DNA of 37,768 bases from Candidatus Jettenia ecosi (GTDB lineage Bacteria; Planctomycetota; Brocadiia; Brocadiales; Brocadiaceae). Position numbers and translations under genes: made by a program. Location: the NCBI GenBank assembly GCA_005524015.1, contig SULG01000027.1, forward strand, positions 1 to 37,768, given 5' to 3'. Shown in pieces: positions 16,011 through 24,710 of the stretch; within the stretch, counting starts at the first letter, position 1; the number at the start of each line of letters is the position of its first letter. Under the pieces are notes generated by a model. That model saw only the letters and a list, made by a program, of their open reading frames with translations. It did not search any database and had not been told where the DNA came from.

Positions 16011-16680
16011 CCTTGATTATCCCGAGACTTAACAAAATACCCGGTCTTCTTTTATAAATAAAGACCAGCACAAACCCCACCACAATACCCTCAACAATAC
16101 AAAGAACCCCTTGCGAGGTCATCATAAACATCCCGAAAATCTCTGCAACCGCTCTAAAAAACGATCCCCCTTTATGAATCACAAGCAATCCCAATTCAAG
16201 AGAAGTACCGAAATACGTAAATAGATCGGAAATTACTCCGGCCAGAAACCCGCACCAAAATAAACTCAATCCGCATCGCTGCGCTGTTTTAAATGCAAAG
16301 TAACCGGAAAAAGAGCCCAGAATACCCATGGAAAAGACATTTCCACCGAGGGTTGTTAATCCGCCATGAGCAAGAAATAAGGCTTGAATAAGTAACGCAA
16401 TAGCTGCTATAAAAACACTCACAAAAGGTCCTAGTAACACCGCACTCATACCAGTGCCACAAGGATGAGATGTCGCCATTCCATTCAGGGCAATTACCGG
16501 AATGGGAAAGCATGAGAAGACAAATACAGCCGCTCCCAGCATGCCTGCCAAAGGCAGATACCCGGGTACCGTTTTTTTCTTTCGTTTTACCTGATATATT
16601 CCAACTCCCACAAAAGGGGTTGATACAGCAAACCATGTAAAAACCCATTGAGGAGGTAAAATTCCCTCTGTTATATGCAT
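15985..16680 (-). CDS. cbiM: Cobalt ECF transporter substrate-binding membrane protein CbiM
   Basis: A 231-residue integral membrane protein, the S component that binds cobalt (the family also includes the nickel form NikM). The start at 16680 gives MHITEGILPP; the free N-terminus and His2 are metal ligands in this family, so a start eight codons upstream would be wrong. GGAAAAGG sits eight bases before this ATG. A further conserved ligand is His72 in MATSHPCGTGMS, and GGLTTLGGNVFSMG is typical of CbiM. It is the first gene of the operon and lies downstream of a promoter, cobalamin riboswitch and terminator, which argues for cobalt rather than nickel. Confidence 0.95.
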   Translation of the reverse strand: MHITEGILPPQWVFTWFAVSTPFVGVGIYQVKRKKKTVPGYLPLAGMLGAAVFVFSCFPIPVIALNGMATSHPCGTGMSAVLLGPFVSVFIAAIALLIQALFLAHGGLTTLGGNVFSMGILGSFSGYFAFKTAQRCGLSLFWCGFLAGVISDLFTYFGTSLELGLLVIHKGGSFFRAVAEIFGMFMMTSQGVLCIVEGIVVGFVLVFIYKRRPGILLSLGIIKDDTKPIQI

Positions 16681-16724
16681 AGCGTATACCTTTTCCCAAT
16701 ACAAAAATTACTCCGTATAAAAAC

Positions 16725-16762
16725 AAAAAACCCATATCCTCCCGGAGAAGATATGGGTTTTA
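16725..16762 (-). terminator. Rho-independent terminator in the cbiM leader
   Basis: Stem AACCCATATCTT / AGGATATGGGTT with T-rich flanks on both strands. On the minus strand it lies between the cobalamin riboswitch and cbiM, so it is the likely riboswitch-controlled terminator. Confidence 0.85.
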
Positions 16763-16935
16763 TTTTATACGCATGGGCAACGTAAAACGCCCATAAGACA
16801 TACAATGAGAAACCACAAACTGCGCAGATAACACAAAAAACCTGCCTCAAATTCTTAGCCGGCCATGCAATCTGGAATTTACAGCTACTCTTATACCCTT
16901 CACCTTCTTTACCATCGAAGACTACGTGAAGCAAT

Positions 16936-17126
16936 TACAGGCAGGTCTTCTGGCTCCCGGATCATCCTACTTATCACTCCTTCCCATCCTATTTTATCCA
17001 GGACAGTGGCACTGTGATTTTCGTTCCCGGCTACAGCGGCGGGTCCGCTCCTCATCCCATTTCATGAAACAGGATATGGATTCCCTTTTGCTCATCCACA
17101 TACTTGTGGAGAATAACCTGTAATAT
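16936..17126 (-). ncRNA. Cobalamin riboswitch upstream of cbiM
   Basis: Read on the minus strand: ACAGGTTATTC, a P2 hairpin (CTCCAC/GTGGATGAG), AAAAGGGAATCC, a P3 arm, GCGGACCCGCCGCTGTA, GTGCCACTG, GGGAAGGAGTG, AAGTAGGATGATCCGG and AGCCAGAAGACCTGCC. This is the cobalamin aptamer in canonical order. A terminator and cbiM follow. Confidence 0.93.
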
Positions 17127-17173
17127 ATGTAATTAATTTATCATAAAAAGAACATCGTATAATACGCTGAGCA

Positions 17174-17203
17174 ATTCTACTTCAGGTATTTGATATTTGT
17201 CAA
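17174..17203 (-). promoter_or_regulatory. Predicted sigma-70-type promoter of the cbi operon
   Basis: On the minus strand TTGACA (17203-17198) and TAGAAT (17179-17174) are separated by 18 bases, about 50 bases upstream of the riboswitch 5' end. Confidence 0.55.
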
Positions 17204-17494
17204 TCAAAATAATTCTTATTGCGGGAAAAGCATGAAAGCAGCAACGGAATACCTATTTATTTTTCCTTTGATTCTCCAGGATAAGAAGTATAAAATACTG
17301 CCTAAAAAACAGGTATTCCAAGGTTTAAAGTGAGAATTTTATATCATTTACCTATACCATGTAATTTGCGGAACTACCACAAAAATTCCTATACCTGTAC
17401 AATGATTTTAATACCTTCTGCGGATTTTTATTCTTTCACTGATTCAATCGTTCCCGATTAAATCAAAATTTTTAGTTAGAGGAAACATACTATT
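17204..17494. other. AT-rich intergenic region between divergent genes
   Basis: It lies between the cbi promoter (leftward) and the mltA gene (rightward). I see no ORF, repeat family or strong second promoter in it. Confidence 0.5.
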
Positions 17495-18643
17495 ATGAGA
17501 TCAAAAAGATATATTTTTAAAGGCTTGCTGTCGTTGATACTTTTATTCACAATTCTGGGATCAGGTTGTGCAATGTTTAAGAGGAGACCCTATCTTGTGC
17601 CCAGAGAATCCGGCGATACATTGGTAGAGATTACCGATCCAAGATTACTCCCTGATTTTAAAGATGATTACAGCAGACATACTCTTTTAAATTCAATAGA
17701 TAATAGCCTGAACTACTTTCAGAAGGTTAAGTTCAATCCTCATGGTTTCCATATGGAAGAATTCTCAAATCAAAATCTGGAAGATACCTTAAGACTCTTT
17801 CGGGAAGGTCTTGTTAACAGCCGAAATACAGAAGATCTTAATGAATTTGTCATCAAAAACTTCAGGGTCTTTCAGGCTATAGGGGAAAAATATGAGGGGC
17901 AGGTACATTTTACTGGTTATGGAACTCCCATTTATGATGGGAATCTTACACCAACAGGAGAATTTCGTTACCCCCTGTATAAAGTTCCGGCCGATTTCAG
18001 AAAACCGTACTATACACGACGTGAAATTGAGGAACGAAATCTCTTACGAGGAAATGAAATTGCCTACCTGAGGTCAAAACTCGATGCCTACCTTATTCAA
18101 GTTCAGGGTTCAGGACAAATCAAACTCCCGTCAGGAGAAAAGATCTATGTAGGATACGGAGCCGATTCAGGCCACAAATATACCAGTCTTGGACGTCTCC
18201 TGGTTATGGATGGAAAAATTCCGGAAGAGGATTTGACCCTTTCTAATCTTATACAATACTTTGAGCAACATCCCGATGAGTTGGATTCCTATCTTAAGAA
18301 AAACGATCGTTATATCTTTTTTAAAGTGGTAAACTACGCCGTTCCTTACGGTTCCATAGGGGTGCCCGTCACCCCTATGAGGAGTATTGCTACAGATAAG
18401 GCGGTTTTCCCTGCAGGGGGGCTGGCCTTTGCTGTTATCGAACCAAAAAAATCGAAAGGATTCTGGCAGTTTCGGAAGAAAAAAGGGCCTGCAAAATCCT
18501 TCTTCGTTTTGGATCAGGATACAGGAAGTGCAATTCAGACTGCCGCCAGAGCCGATGTTTACTTTGGAATTGGCAACCAGGCGATGTCTGAAGCAGGAGA
18601 TTTAAATTCTTATGGCCAGCTCTATTACCTTTTAAGGCGGTAG
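17495..18643 (+). CDS. mltA: Membrane-bound lytic murein transglycosylase A (lipoprotein)
   Basis: A 382-residue lipoprotein that cleaves the glycan strand of peptidoglycan with formation of 1,6-anhydromuramic ends. The signal peptide ends in a lipobox LGSGC (Cys25). The MltA domain begins around VHFTGYGTPIYDG (about residue 149), and the C-terminal 3D domain contains PMRSIATDKAVFPAGG and VLDQDTGSAIQTAARADVYF, with the conserved Asp residues of the MltA active site. Length matches the family. AGAGG lies upstream of the ATG. If the organism is an anammox planctomycete, this supports a peptidoglycan wall. It is monocistronic; the next gene has its own promoter. Confidence 0.92.
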   Translation: MRSKRYIFKGLLSLILLFTILGSGCAMFKRRPYLVPRESGDTLVEITDPRLLPDFKDDYSRHTLLNSIDNSLNYFQKVKFNPHGFHMEEFSNQNLEDTLRLFREGLVNSRNTEDLNEFVIKNFRVFQAIGEKYEGQVHFTGYGTPIYDGNLTPTGEFRYPLYKVPADFRKPYYTRREIEERNLLRGNEIAYLRSKLDAYLIQVQGSGQIKLPSGEKIYVGYGADSGHKYTSLGRLLVMDGKIPEEDLTLSNLIQYFEQHPDELDSYLKKNDRYIFFKVVNYAVPYGSIGVPVTPMRSIATDKAVFPAGGLAFAVIEPKKSKGFWQFRKKKGPAKSFFVLDQDTGSAIQTAARADVYFGIGNQAMSEAGDLNSYGQLYYLLRR

Positions 18644-18653
18644 ATTTCTTTGC

Positions 18654-18683
18654 TTGACATAAATCATAGGTATTCGCTATAAT
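18654..18683 (+). promoter_or_regulatory. Sigma-70-type promoter of the hemerythrin operon
   Basis: TTGACA (18654-18659) and TATAAT (18678-18683) with an 18-base spacer, both perfect consensus hexamers. Just downstream, TATAATTTTA and TATAATTTAG form a direct repeat (18678-18711) that could be a regulator site. Confidence 0.75.
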
Positions 18684-18742
18684 TTTAATTTAGATTATGA
18701 TTATAATTTAGCATTGAAACCCATAACACAAGGAGGATCTTT

Positions 18743-19540
18743 TTGGACAAAGTACTAAATAAAGAGATAAAACAAATCATCGATACCTATCCGGAAGTAG
18801 GTCGTATTCTTGATGAATACGGTATCGGTTGTGTTCCCTGCTCAGTGGGAAGCTGCCTTCTCAAAGATGTAGTTGGAATTCACAATCTTGATCCTCAGCA
18901 AGAAGCTACGTTGATGTACAGAATAGAAAAAGCCATCTATCCGGAGCGGAATGTTTCCGAACCTAAGGTAGATCTGACAAAAAAATCAGCCCCAAAGAAA
19001 ATCAGCTATTCACCACCGGTCAAAAAACTTGTGGATGAACATGTACTCATTAAGCGGCTCCTGGCTTTGATTCCCTCTATTGTAGAGTATGTTGAAACAA
19101 GCATCAAGGTGGATAAGGATTTGGTTTTAAAATGTGTAGACTTTATCCGTACGTATGCTGACAAATACCATCATATGAAAGAAGAGGATATCTTGTTTAA
19201 ATACGTTGATGATAAAGCGGAAATTATCCAGGTTATGTTTAAGGATCACGATATAGGAAGAGGCCATATACGGCAAGTTGTTGAAGGCGCTGAAAAGGGC
19301 AATAAGGCTCAGATTAAAGAACATATTCTTGCTTATAGGGACCTATTGACACAACATATTAAAAAGGAAGACGAGATTCTTTATCCGTGGATCGATCGCC
19401 AGCTATCCGTGACGCAGGTTGGTGAAATGTTCCGAAAGTGTAATGAAGCAGATGCCTCGGTGGGAGATGAACTGCCGAGGAAATATGAGAGGTTTATTGT
19501 TGAATTAGAAGAAAAATTTTTACAGGAGGTTACAAAATGA
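18743..19540 (+). CDS. DUF1858-like plus hemerythrin-domain protein
   Basis: A 265-residue cytoplasmic protein starting at TTG, with AGGAGG ending seven bases upstream. The N-terminal region (1-45) resembles DUF1858, with Cys30, Cys33 and Cys38 in GIGCVPCSVGSC. Residues 95-215 form a hemerythrin HHE domain with the expected diiron ligands: His100, His143 or His144 plus Glu147 (YHHMKEED), His169 (FKDHD), and His205 plus Glu209 (TQHIKKEDE). Such domains bind oxygen, nitric oxide or iron, and in anaerobes often serve in nitrosative or oxidative stress or in Fe-S repair. The gene overlaps the next by four bases (ATGA), so the pair is translationally coupled. Exact role unknown. Confidence 0.85.
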   Translation: MDKVLNKEIKQIIDTYPEVGRILDEYGIGCVPCSVGSCLLKDVVGIHNLDPQQEATLMYRIEKAIYPERNVSEPKVDLTKKSAPKKISYSPPVKKLVDEHVLIKRLLALIPSIVEYVETSIKVDKDLVLKCVDFIRTYADKYHHMKEEDILFKYVDDKAEIIQVMFKDHDIGRGHIRQVVEGAEKGNKAQIKEHILAYRDLLTQHIKKEDEILYPWIDRQLSVTQVGEMFRKCNEADASVGDELPRKYERFIVELEEKFLQEVTK

Positions 19541-19998
19541 GTGGATGTCCAGGGTCAAGAACGATGGATTTTAGCGAGAAAACAAATCAAGAGGGTAACG
19601 ATTCAGGAAAACGCCCTTCTCAATTAAGGCAGTGGCCGATACAGATGCATTTAGTTTCTCCTCAAGCGCCTTATTTTCAGGGAAAAGATGTGTTGCTGGC
19701 AGCAGACTGTGCAGCCTTTGCGCTCGGTGATTTCCATAAGGATTATCTGAAAGGGAAAAGCATAGGAATCGCCTGTCCAAAACTTGATTCAGATCAGGAG
19801 GTTTACGTTGAGAAGATAAAGTCATTGATTGATGATGCAAAAATCAATACCTTGACCGTTATCATTATGCAGGTGCCCTGTTGTTTCGGACTTGCTCAAA
19901 TTGCGAAGGAAGGAGCTGAAAAAGCTTCCCGTAAGATTCCCGTTAAACAGGTTGTTGTCGGCCTGGAAGGAAATATCTTATCCGAAGAATGGATTTAA
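19537..19998 (+). CDS. Conserved-cysteine protein, ferredoxin-associated family
   Basis: A 153-residue protein starting MSGCPGS. Five Cys are positioned at 4, 58 (LLAADCAAFA), 80 (GIACPKLD) and 115-116 (VPCCFG). From memory of similar sequences, the LRQWPIQ...APYF, AADC...FALGDFH and ACPKLD segments mark a family often annotated as an iron-sulfur or ferredoxin-type protein in anaerobes; the usual N-terminal ferredoxin motif is absent here. The Cys suggest metal or Fe-S binding, but this is inference. The start codon overlaps the hemerythrin stop, so the two probably work together, for example in nitric-oxide or oxygen defence. A strong terminator follows. Confidence 0.7.
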   Translation: MSGCPGSRTMDFSEKTNQEGNDSGKRPSQLRQWPIQMHLVSPQAPYFQGKDVLLAADCAAFALGDFHKDYLKGKSIGIACPKLDSDQEVYVEKIKSLIDDAKINTLTVIIMQVPCCFGLAQIAKEGAEKASRKIPVKQVVVGLEGNILSEEWI

Positions 19999-20031
19999 AA
20001 GTTTTTTAAACCGTGCAGGAATACAATAAAA

Positions 20032-20070
20032 AATTCCCTGGAGAAGGATAACCCTCCAGGGAATTTTTTT
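20032..20070 (+). terminator. Rho-independent terminator after the hemerythrin operon
   Basis: Perfect 12-base stem AATTCCCTGGAG / CTCCAGGGAATT followed by T7 (and preceded by an A tract, so possibly bidirectional), 34 bases after the stop codon. Confidence 0.92.
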
Positions 20071-20071
20071 A

Positions 20072-20615
20072 TTTCCGTCCATACAAAAAACATCAATGCT
20101 TCACGGTACTCTATAAATTATAGTATCCTGTAGAATCTCTTATAATCCCCCTTGATCCCCCTTTAGAAAAGGGAGAAATTCGATAGTTTTATGGGGGTAA
20201 GAGGTGAAGAGTATTTTAAAATAATCTGGATTACATGCATCTTCCATGAAAAAGATTTTTACCTTTTCCCCCTTTTCTAAACTTATCCTTACCCACATCT
20301 TTAAAATAACCAAGAGACATAGCTTAGGATGCTTATAAAAAACCGTTTAAGCCGTTTGGGTGGCGCTGACAAACTCTGTTTGTCAGTGTTTTTTCTTTTC
20401 TATCCCTGTGTGCACTCAACAGGCACGGACAAACGAGTTTGTCCGTGCCACCCTATCCAGACTTTATTACAAAACTTCAAATTCTCCCCTGACTTGTGGG
20501 TAAGGATAAGCTTTCTAAAGGGGGACCAAGGGGGATTACTATGAGGTTACAAAAGATATAATATATCTTAAAAATTATTTCCTCAACTTTACACCTTATG
20601 ACATGGTTTCTCTGG
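20072..20615. repeat. 544-base gene-free region with several repeat families
   Basis: Contains C-rich palindromes at about 20143-20177 and 20509-20538, plus two CACGGACAAAC/CGCTGACAAAC-type hairpins at 20364-20388 and 20423-20449. The two C-rich copies are in opposite orientation and flank the hairpins. No gene is supported. Confidence 0.65.
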
Positions 20616-21167
20616 CTATGATGCACAGTTCAGACTAAACATAAGGCGTTGTGCCCTTGTACTCTCTCCCCGTTTTAGATCTACAATGATTTCCTTGCCG
20701 CTGCCGGTAAATTCATACACCAATTTTCCTCCTTTTTCCTCTGAATGATTGGAAAACAGAGTTCTTCCCGAAACAGATTTTCCGTCAAAGCTAGCAGCAA
20801 TGATTTTTAACGGTAAGCAACAGGCCGCTTGGAAAATGAAGCAATTGTCAGATATTAAAAGTTTAGTGTAGTGTGGCTTTCGGAAGCCTTTTTGTCTCAT
20901 ACCGGAACGTAAAGCTTCAGGAGATTGCGATACCGCCGCATTCATGGGTTGCGTTTCAATCATATACTTCTCTTTCGCTTCAATGATATTTTCCGGACAG
21001 AAATCTACCTTCACACCGGCAAACTCAAGCACCATCATCGCATCTTCCTGATCCTGCAAAATGTTTTCTGCCGATATGCTGCTCCCTGATCCGGTTCTTT
21101 GATTCAGCGCTTTTTGCGCGGTTAGATCGGCCAGAGGAAGCCTCTCGTACTCATATACTATAGTCAT
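20616..21167 (-). CDS. Hypothetical protein
   Basis: A 183-residue protein of no family I recognise. It has no signal peptide or membrane segment. The middle part holds several Cys (DNCFIFQAACCLPLK), and the C-terminal half has alternating hydrophobic residues suggesting beta strands (GGKLVYEFTGSGKEIIVDL). GGAGAT lies about ten bases before the ATG, which supports translation. It follows the 872-residue gene by 53 bases on the same strand and is probably the last gene of that cluster. Confidence 0.55.
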   Translation of the reverse strand: MTIVYEYERLPLADLTAQKALNQRTGSGSSISAENILQDQEDAMMVLEFAGVKVDFCPENIIEAKEKYMIETQPMNAAVSQSPEALRSGMRQKGFRKPHYTKLLISDNCFIFQAACCLPLKIIAASFDGKSVSGRTLFSNHSEEKGGKLVYEFTGSGKEIIVDLKRGESTRAQRLMFSLNCAS

Positions 21168-21220
21168 TACATTCTTATCTCCGAAAATTGAAAAGCAGAA
21201 ATTGCATAAAAGTGTTTCTT

Positions 21221-23839
21221 TTAGGTTTGAGAGAGGGGTAAACCCTTTTCCTGGTTTTGATATTTTTTGACAATAGTCTTCTTTTCAATCTCTTTTATTA
21301 AATCTTCAATATCCTCTTTTTTCGGCTCTTTGAATGCCTCACCTACCTGATAATGAAATATCGTATCGACACTTTCCTGAAACATACGCTCTGTCGATTT
21401 ATCCATATCTATTAACCTTACGTCAATATTACTGAGTAAATACGTTATCTGATCAAACAAGACACTGGTTGCTACACCTGATTGAATAAACGAATGCCGA
21501 TGTAAATTACTTTCAATATCGTGCATAAATCCATACATTTGAGTAATTTGGTTCTGCAGAAGAAGAATGGCTTTTTCCAGATTTTTTCGTATCAGTTGAG
21601 AATTTTTTAAATAATTGATATTAATATCAGGCTCCTTCGATACCTTTTTGCCACTATTTCTGGTATGGGACGAAATATGGGAATCAATCTCTTTTGCCTC
21701 ATCAATCAAACAATCAAAATCTTTTTCTAACATCTTAAATTCTGATATGTTCTTATAGTAGCAGGTATCTTTCAATTTCTCATGAAACTTTACGATCTGC
21801 AGGAGAAATTCGTCCAGTTCTTTTGCGCTATAAGAAAAGAATTCTGCTTCATTTTTAAAGGTATCGATCTTTTTAATCTGGGACTCCTTTTCGATAATAT
21901 TTTGGATACCCATTTTGATATCGATAATAGTTTTAAAAACAGGATTTTGATTCAGTTTCGATAGAACGGTATAGACAGTAGCGTCCTTTTCCGTGTTCCA
22001 TTTACTTTTATTGATAATACCATCTTCCAGAGATTGTATCTTATGTAAAATTTCAAGATAGGTATTTTCTTTAAGCGGCTTATCAAAGAGGAGCTTTTGT
22101 AGATCCATGAGTATCCTGGAAATCAATTCTTGTTTCTCGGCAGACTCTAAAATCTCCAGAGTGTTTAAATCTTTGCAAAGGATTTCAAATTTATTGGATT
22201 TAGCGAAAATAGCCTTAAAGGGGTCTTGTATATCCTTTTTATTTTCTATATTCTTAATAAGCTCTTTTAATCGGTCCAGGGTATCCGATAAATTCGTTAA
22301 TTGTGGCACTCTTTTACGCGCTTCTAAAAAGGCATCTTCGCCATTACTCGTTTTTAATTTCAATATTTTTCCCAAATCTTCATGAAATTTCATGATAAGT
22401 TTTTGAACATCTTCTTCCTGCTGAGTCTTAAAAGCCTGATCCTGGCGAAAAACAGGTTTTTTGGAGATATCGATCTGTATGGAAAAAACAGACTCAATAT
22501 ATTTTTTTATCCTGGCAGCAAACTTCTTTGACGATCTTCCTGCAATATCAATCACATTCTGAGCGCCATCGTCATGGGTATGGGTATTCCCTATGGTTAA
22601 AAAGTCTAAATACGCCAGCAGCTTACTAAAGGAGTTCAATAACTCCTGGTAATTATGCTGTAACTTCGGATGGTTAGCAACGGCAGGAAGCTTTTTTAAT
22701 TCGTTATAATTTGCCGTTAAATCATACTGTTCGCTACGGAAATCCGATTTATGCTTGAATAATTTTTTTGTTAATTTCGCAATAAACTTTTCAATACATT
22801 GGGCATAGGTTAAAAAAAGACTGTATTCTTCCAAAAATTTAAATTGGCTGTTTAATTTCTGGGCTGCGGAATAGATATAACCAGCATATGCCGGCATCGC
22901 CTTCCAGTTGTTATTCTCTATAATATGCTCCAGCCTCATTAAGTCTAAAAATAAACTTTCATTCGATAACAATGGATTATCTGCCGATGCTATGTAATTA
23001 AAAATATCAGCAAAAAAACCCAATTCATCAATCTTTTCTTCTACCACCCTAAGATCGTTCTCCTGCAAGCTAAAGATCCTCAGCTTTAAATAATGCTGTT
23101 CCAAATCTAATTTGAGGATTAAAGAGAGAAAAGAAAGGTTTGTATAAATCTCTTTAAGACCTGTAGTGGTAAAGACCCTGTTTTTCGTTTCAATTTTATT
23201 GAACCGGAGCTCATGCCCTATTTTCTCAGATGTTAGAGGCAATCCGTTTAAAATTAAATAATCATTTAATCTGCCGGTATATTTCTCATGGGACTCGGCA
23301 TACGTAATGTAGTTATAGTGAATATAATCCGGTGTAAAGTTACCAAGCTGATTTTGTTCTGTCTCATCGATAATCAAGAGATTACTTGCGCCCCTGGCAA
23401 TCCCTTTTTTACAGTGCAACACAATATGAGGTTTCATCAGGTACTGTATCAGCGCTTCAACCTCACTTACCGTGGCAGTCATATTCGCTTCCACGAGATC
23501 ATGTTCTCTCAGGGTATAAAGGCTATCAATTTTTCCTTTACCGAACAAACGTTTAGAAACAATCCTGAGGGTCTTTTCAAAAGAGCTATCAATAACCCGT
23601 CCTTTAAATTTGACGGTAAAAGATTTTACCGGTTCCTGAACTACCTTTTCCGTTATTCTTTCTTTAATTTTAGCTATCTGAGAACGTATAATTTCCGAGG
23701 TGTGGTACTTTTTCTTGAGTAGTTCATACAAATAGTTTTCTTTTGTTAAAGTTTCCATTTCCATGCTCATAATGTAATAAAATTCTCCAAAACTGTCAAA
23801 AAAAATATCCAACTCTATACTTTTGCCGTCACTAATCAC
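21221..23839 (-). CDS. Large hypothetical helical protein
   Basis: An 872-residue protein that I do not recognise. There is no signal peptide and no membrane segment; it is rich in Lys, Glu and Leu with many heptad-like stretches, so it is probably mostly alpha-helical. A short His-rich patch (GNTHTHDDGAQ) lies near the middle. The GTG start at 23839 overlaps the upstream lipoprotein stop by eight bases and keeps translational coupling; an alternative start is the ATG at 23770 (MSMEMETL), with GGAG about 14 bases upstream. The overlap with a putative lipoprotein gene suggests a cell-envelope link, but no function can be assigned. Confidence 0.7.
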   Translation of the reverse strand: MISDGKSIELDIFFDSFGEFYYIMSMEMETLTKENYLYELLKKKYHTSEIIRSQIAKIKERITEKVVQEPVKSFTVKFKGRVIDSSFEKTLRIVSKRLFGKGKIDSLYTLREHDLVEANMTATVSEVEALIQYLMKPHIVLHCKKGIARGASNLLIIDETEQNQLGNFTPDYIHYNYITYAESHEKYTGRLNDYLILNGLPLTSEKIGHELRFNKIETKNRVFTTTGLKEIYTNLSFLSLILKLDLEQHYLKLRIFSLQENDLRVVEEKIDELGFFADIFNYIASADNPLLSNESLFLDLMRLEHIIENNNWKAMPAYAGYIYSAAQKLNSQFKFLEEYSLFLTYAQCIEKFIAKLTKKLFKHKSDFRSEQYDLTANYNELKKLPAVANHPKLQHNYQELLNSFSKLLAYLDFLTIGNTHTHDDGAQNVIDIAGRSSKKFAARIKKYIESVFSIQIDISKKPVFRQDQAFKTQQEEDVQKLIMKFHEDLGKILKLKTSNGEDAFLEARKRVPQLTNLSDTLDRLKELIKNIENKKDIQDPFKAIFAKSNKFEILCKDLNTLEILESAEKQELISRILMDLQKLLFDKPLKENTYLEILHKIQSLEDGIINKSKWNTEKDATVYTVLSKLNQNPVFKTIIDIKMGIQNIIEKESQIKKIDTFKNEAEFFSYSAKELDEFLLQIVKFHEKLKDTCYYKNISEFKMLEKDFDCLIDEAKEIDSHISSHTRNSGKKVSKEPDININYLKNSQLIRKNLEKAILLLQNQITQMYGFMHDIESNLHRHSFIQSGVATSVLFDQITYLLSNIDVRLIDMDKSTERMFQESVDTIFHYQVGEAFKEPKKEDIEDLIKEIEKKTIVKKYQNQEKGLPLSQT

Positions 23840-24488
23840 TCACGATCTGTTCCCCGGATGTAATTAACTTCTGGGCAAGTTTAAAGACAATCTTTTCTAT
23901 CGCATCCTCCACGGCAGGTCCGTACTTTGGTCCATCGGTTTTCCACCATCCCCCTTCCGTCTCGTAATCAATTAAATCTAAATATTTCCCTTCTGCACGT
24001 AACTCTTCATGAAATATTTCCTGTAAATCTTTATCGAAGAATGATGCCTGAATCGATAGATAATGATTCCCGATAGCTCGCCAAACTGATTCTTCAACGA
24101 TCAATTCCAACTCAGATGCCTTTAACTGCAACATCAAAACAGCTTCCAGTCCGATCCTTTCCATTCGTTCATGATTCGGTAGCTCGTCCAAAACAGTAAC
24201 TTTATCAAACACCCTCATCATCATGTCTTCTACACTCCTGGCAAATGGTTCACCGATAGGAAATATATAATGATGTTTCCCTACAACCATACTTGTTTGC
24301 CACTCTTCCTGGTTAAGATAACGTAATGGTGGTTCAATAAAGAGCCCTGCATGGAAAGGAATCGAATGGATTTCTTTTAAACGCTTATCAAGTACAGGCT
24401 TGATTGAAATTTTCTTTCCAGGATTGTTTTCACAATCCACAATAAAGAGAAGGATAAAAATAAATAAAGGTATCTTTTGTAACCTCAT
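23832..24488 (-). CDS. Putative lipoprotein of unknown function
   Basis: A 218-residue protein with a hydrophobic N-terminus (MRLQKIPLFIFILLFIVDC). Cys19 could be lipidated, but the -1 residue is Asp rather than Gly, Ala or Ser, so it may instead be an uncleaved or ordinary signal. The rest is soluble, with RSVEDMMMRVFDKVTVL and an alternating pattern reminiscent of small envelope lipoproteins; no family is identified. The ATG is immediately preceded by a C-rich palindromic repeat whose minus strand gives AAGGGGGATT, so the repeat seems to serve as the ribosome-binding site. Overlaps the 872-residue gene by eight bases. Confidence 0.6.
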   Translation of the reverse strand: MRLQKIPLFIFILLFIVDCENNPGKKISIKPVLDKRLKEIHSIPFHAGLFIEPPLRYLNQEEWQTSMVVGKHHYIFPIGEPFARSVEDMMMRVFDKVTVLDELPNHERMERIGLEAVLMLQLKASELELIVEESVWRAIGNHYLSIQASFFDKDLQEIFHEELRAEGKYLDLIDYETEGGWWKTDGPKYGPAVEDAIEKIVFKLAQKLITSGEQIVSD

Positions 24489-24651
24489 AATCCCCCTTGG
24501 TCCCCCTTTAGAAAAGGGGGAAACGATGAATGTTTTAGAAAGGCGGGAAAAAAAGGAAATTTCTCTTTAGAAAAGAGGGAGATCCCTCGTTTCCTCTTTT
24601 CTAAACTTATCCTTCTTTCCCCCTTTTTTAAAAGGGGGGTACGGGGGATTA
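24488..24651. repeat. C-rich palindromic repeats upstream of the lipoprotein gene
   Basis: One copy at 24488-24521 touches the start codon of the lipoprotein gene; a second, opposite copy lies at about 24618-24651. Short related fragments (CTCTTTAGAAAAGAGG) lie between them. Confidence 0.75.
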
Positions 24652-24710
24652 GAGGGAAACATGGACACACACATTGCTCTTTTTCCAGGGGTATACCTCC
24701 ATTTTTTGTG

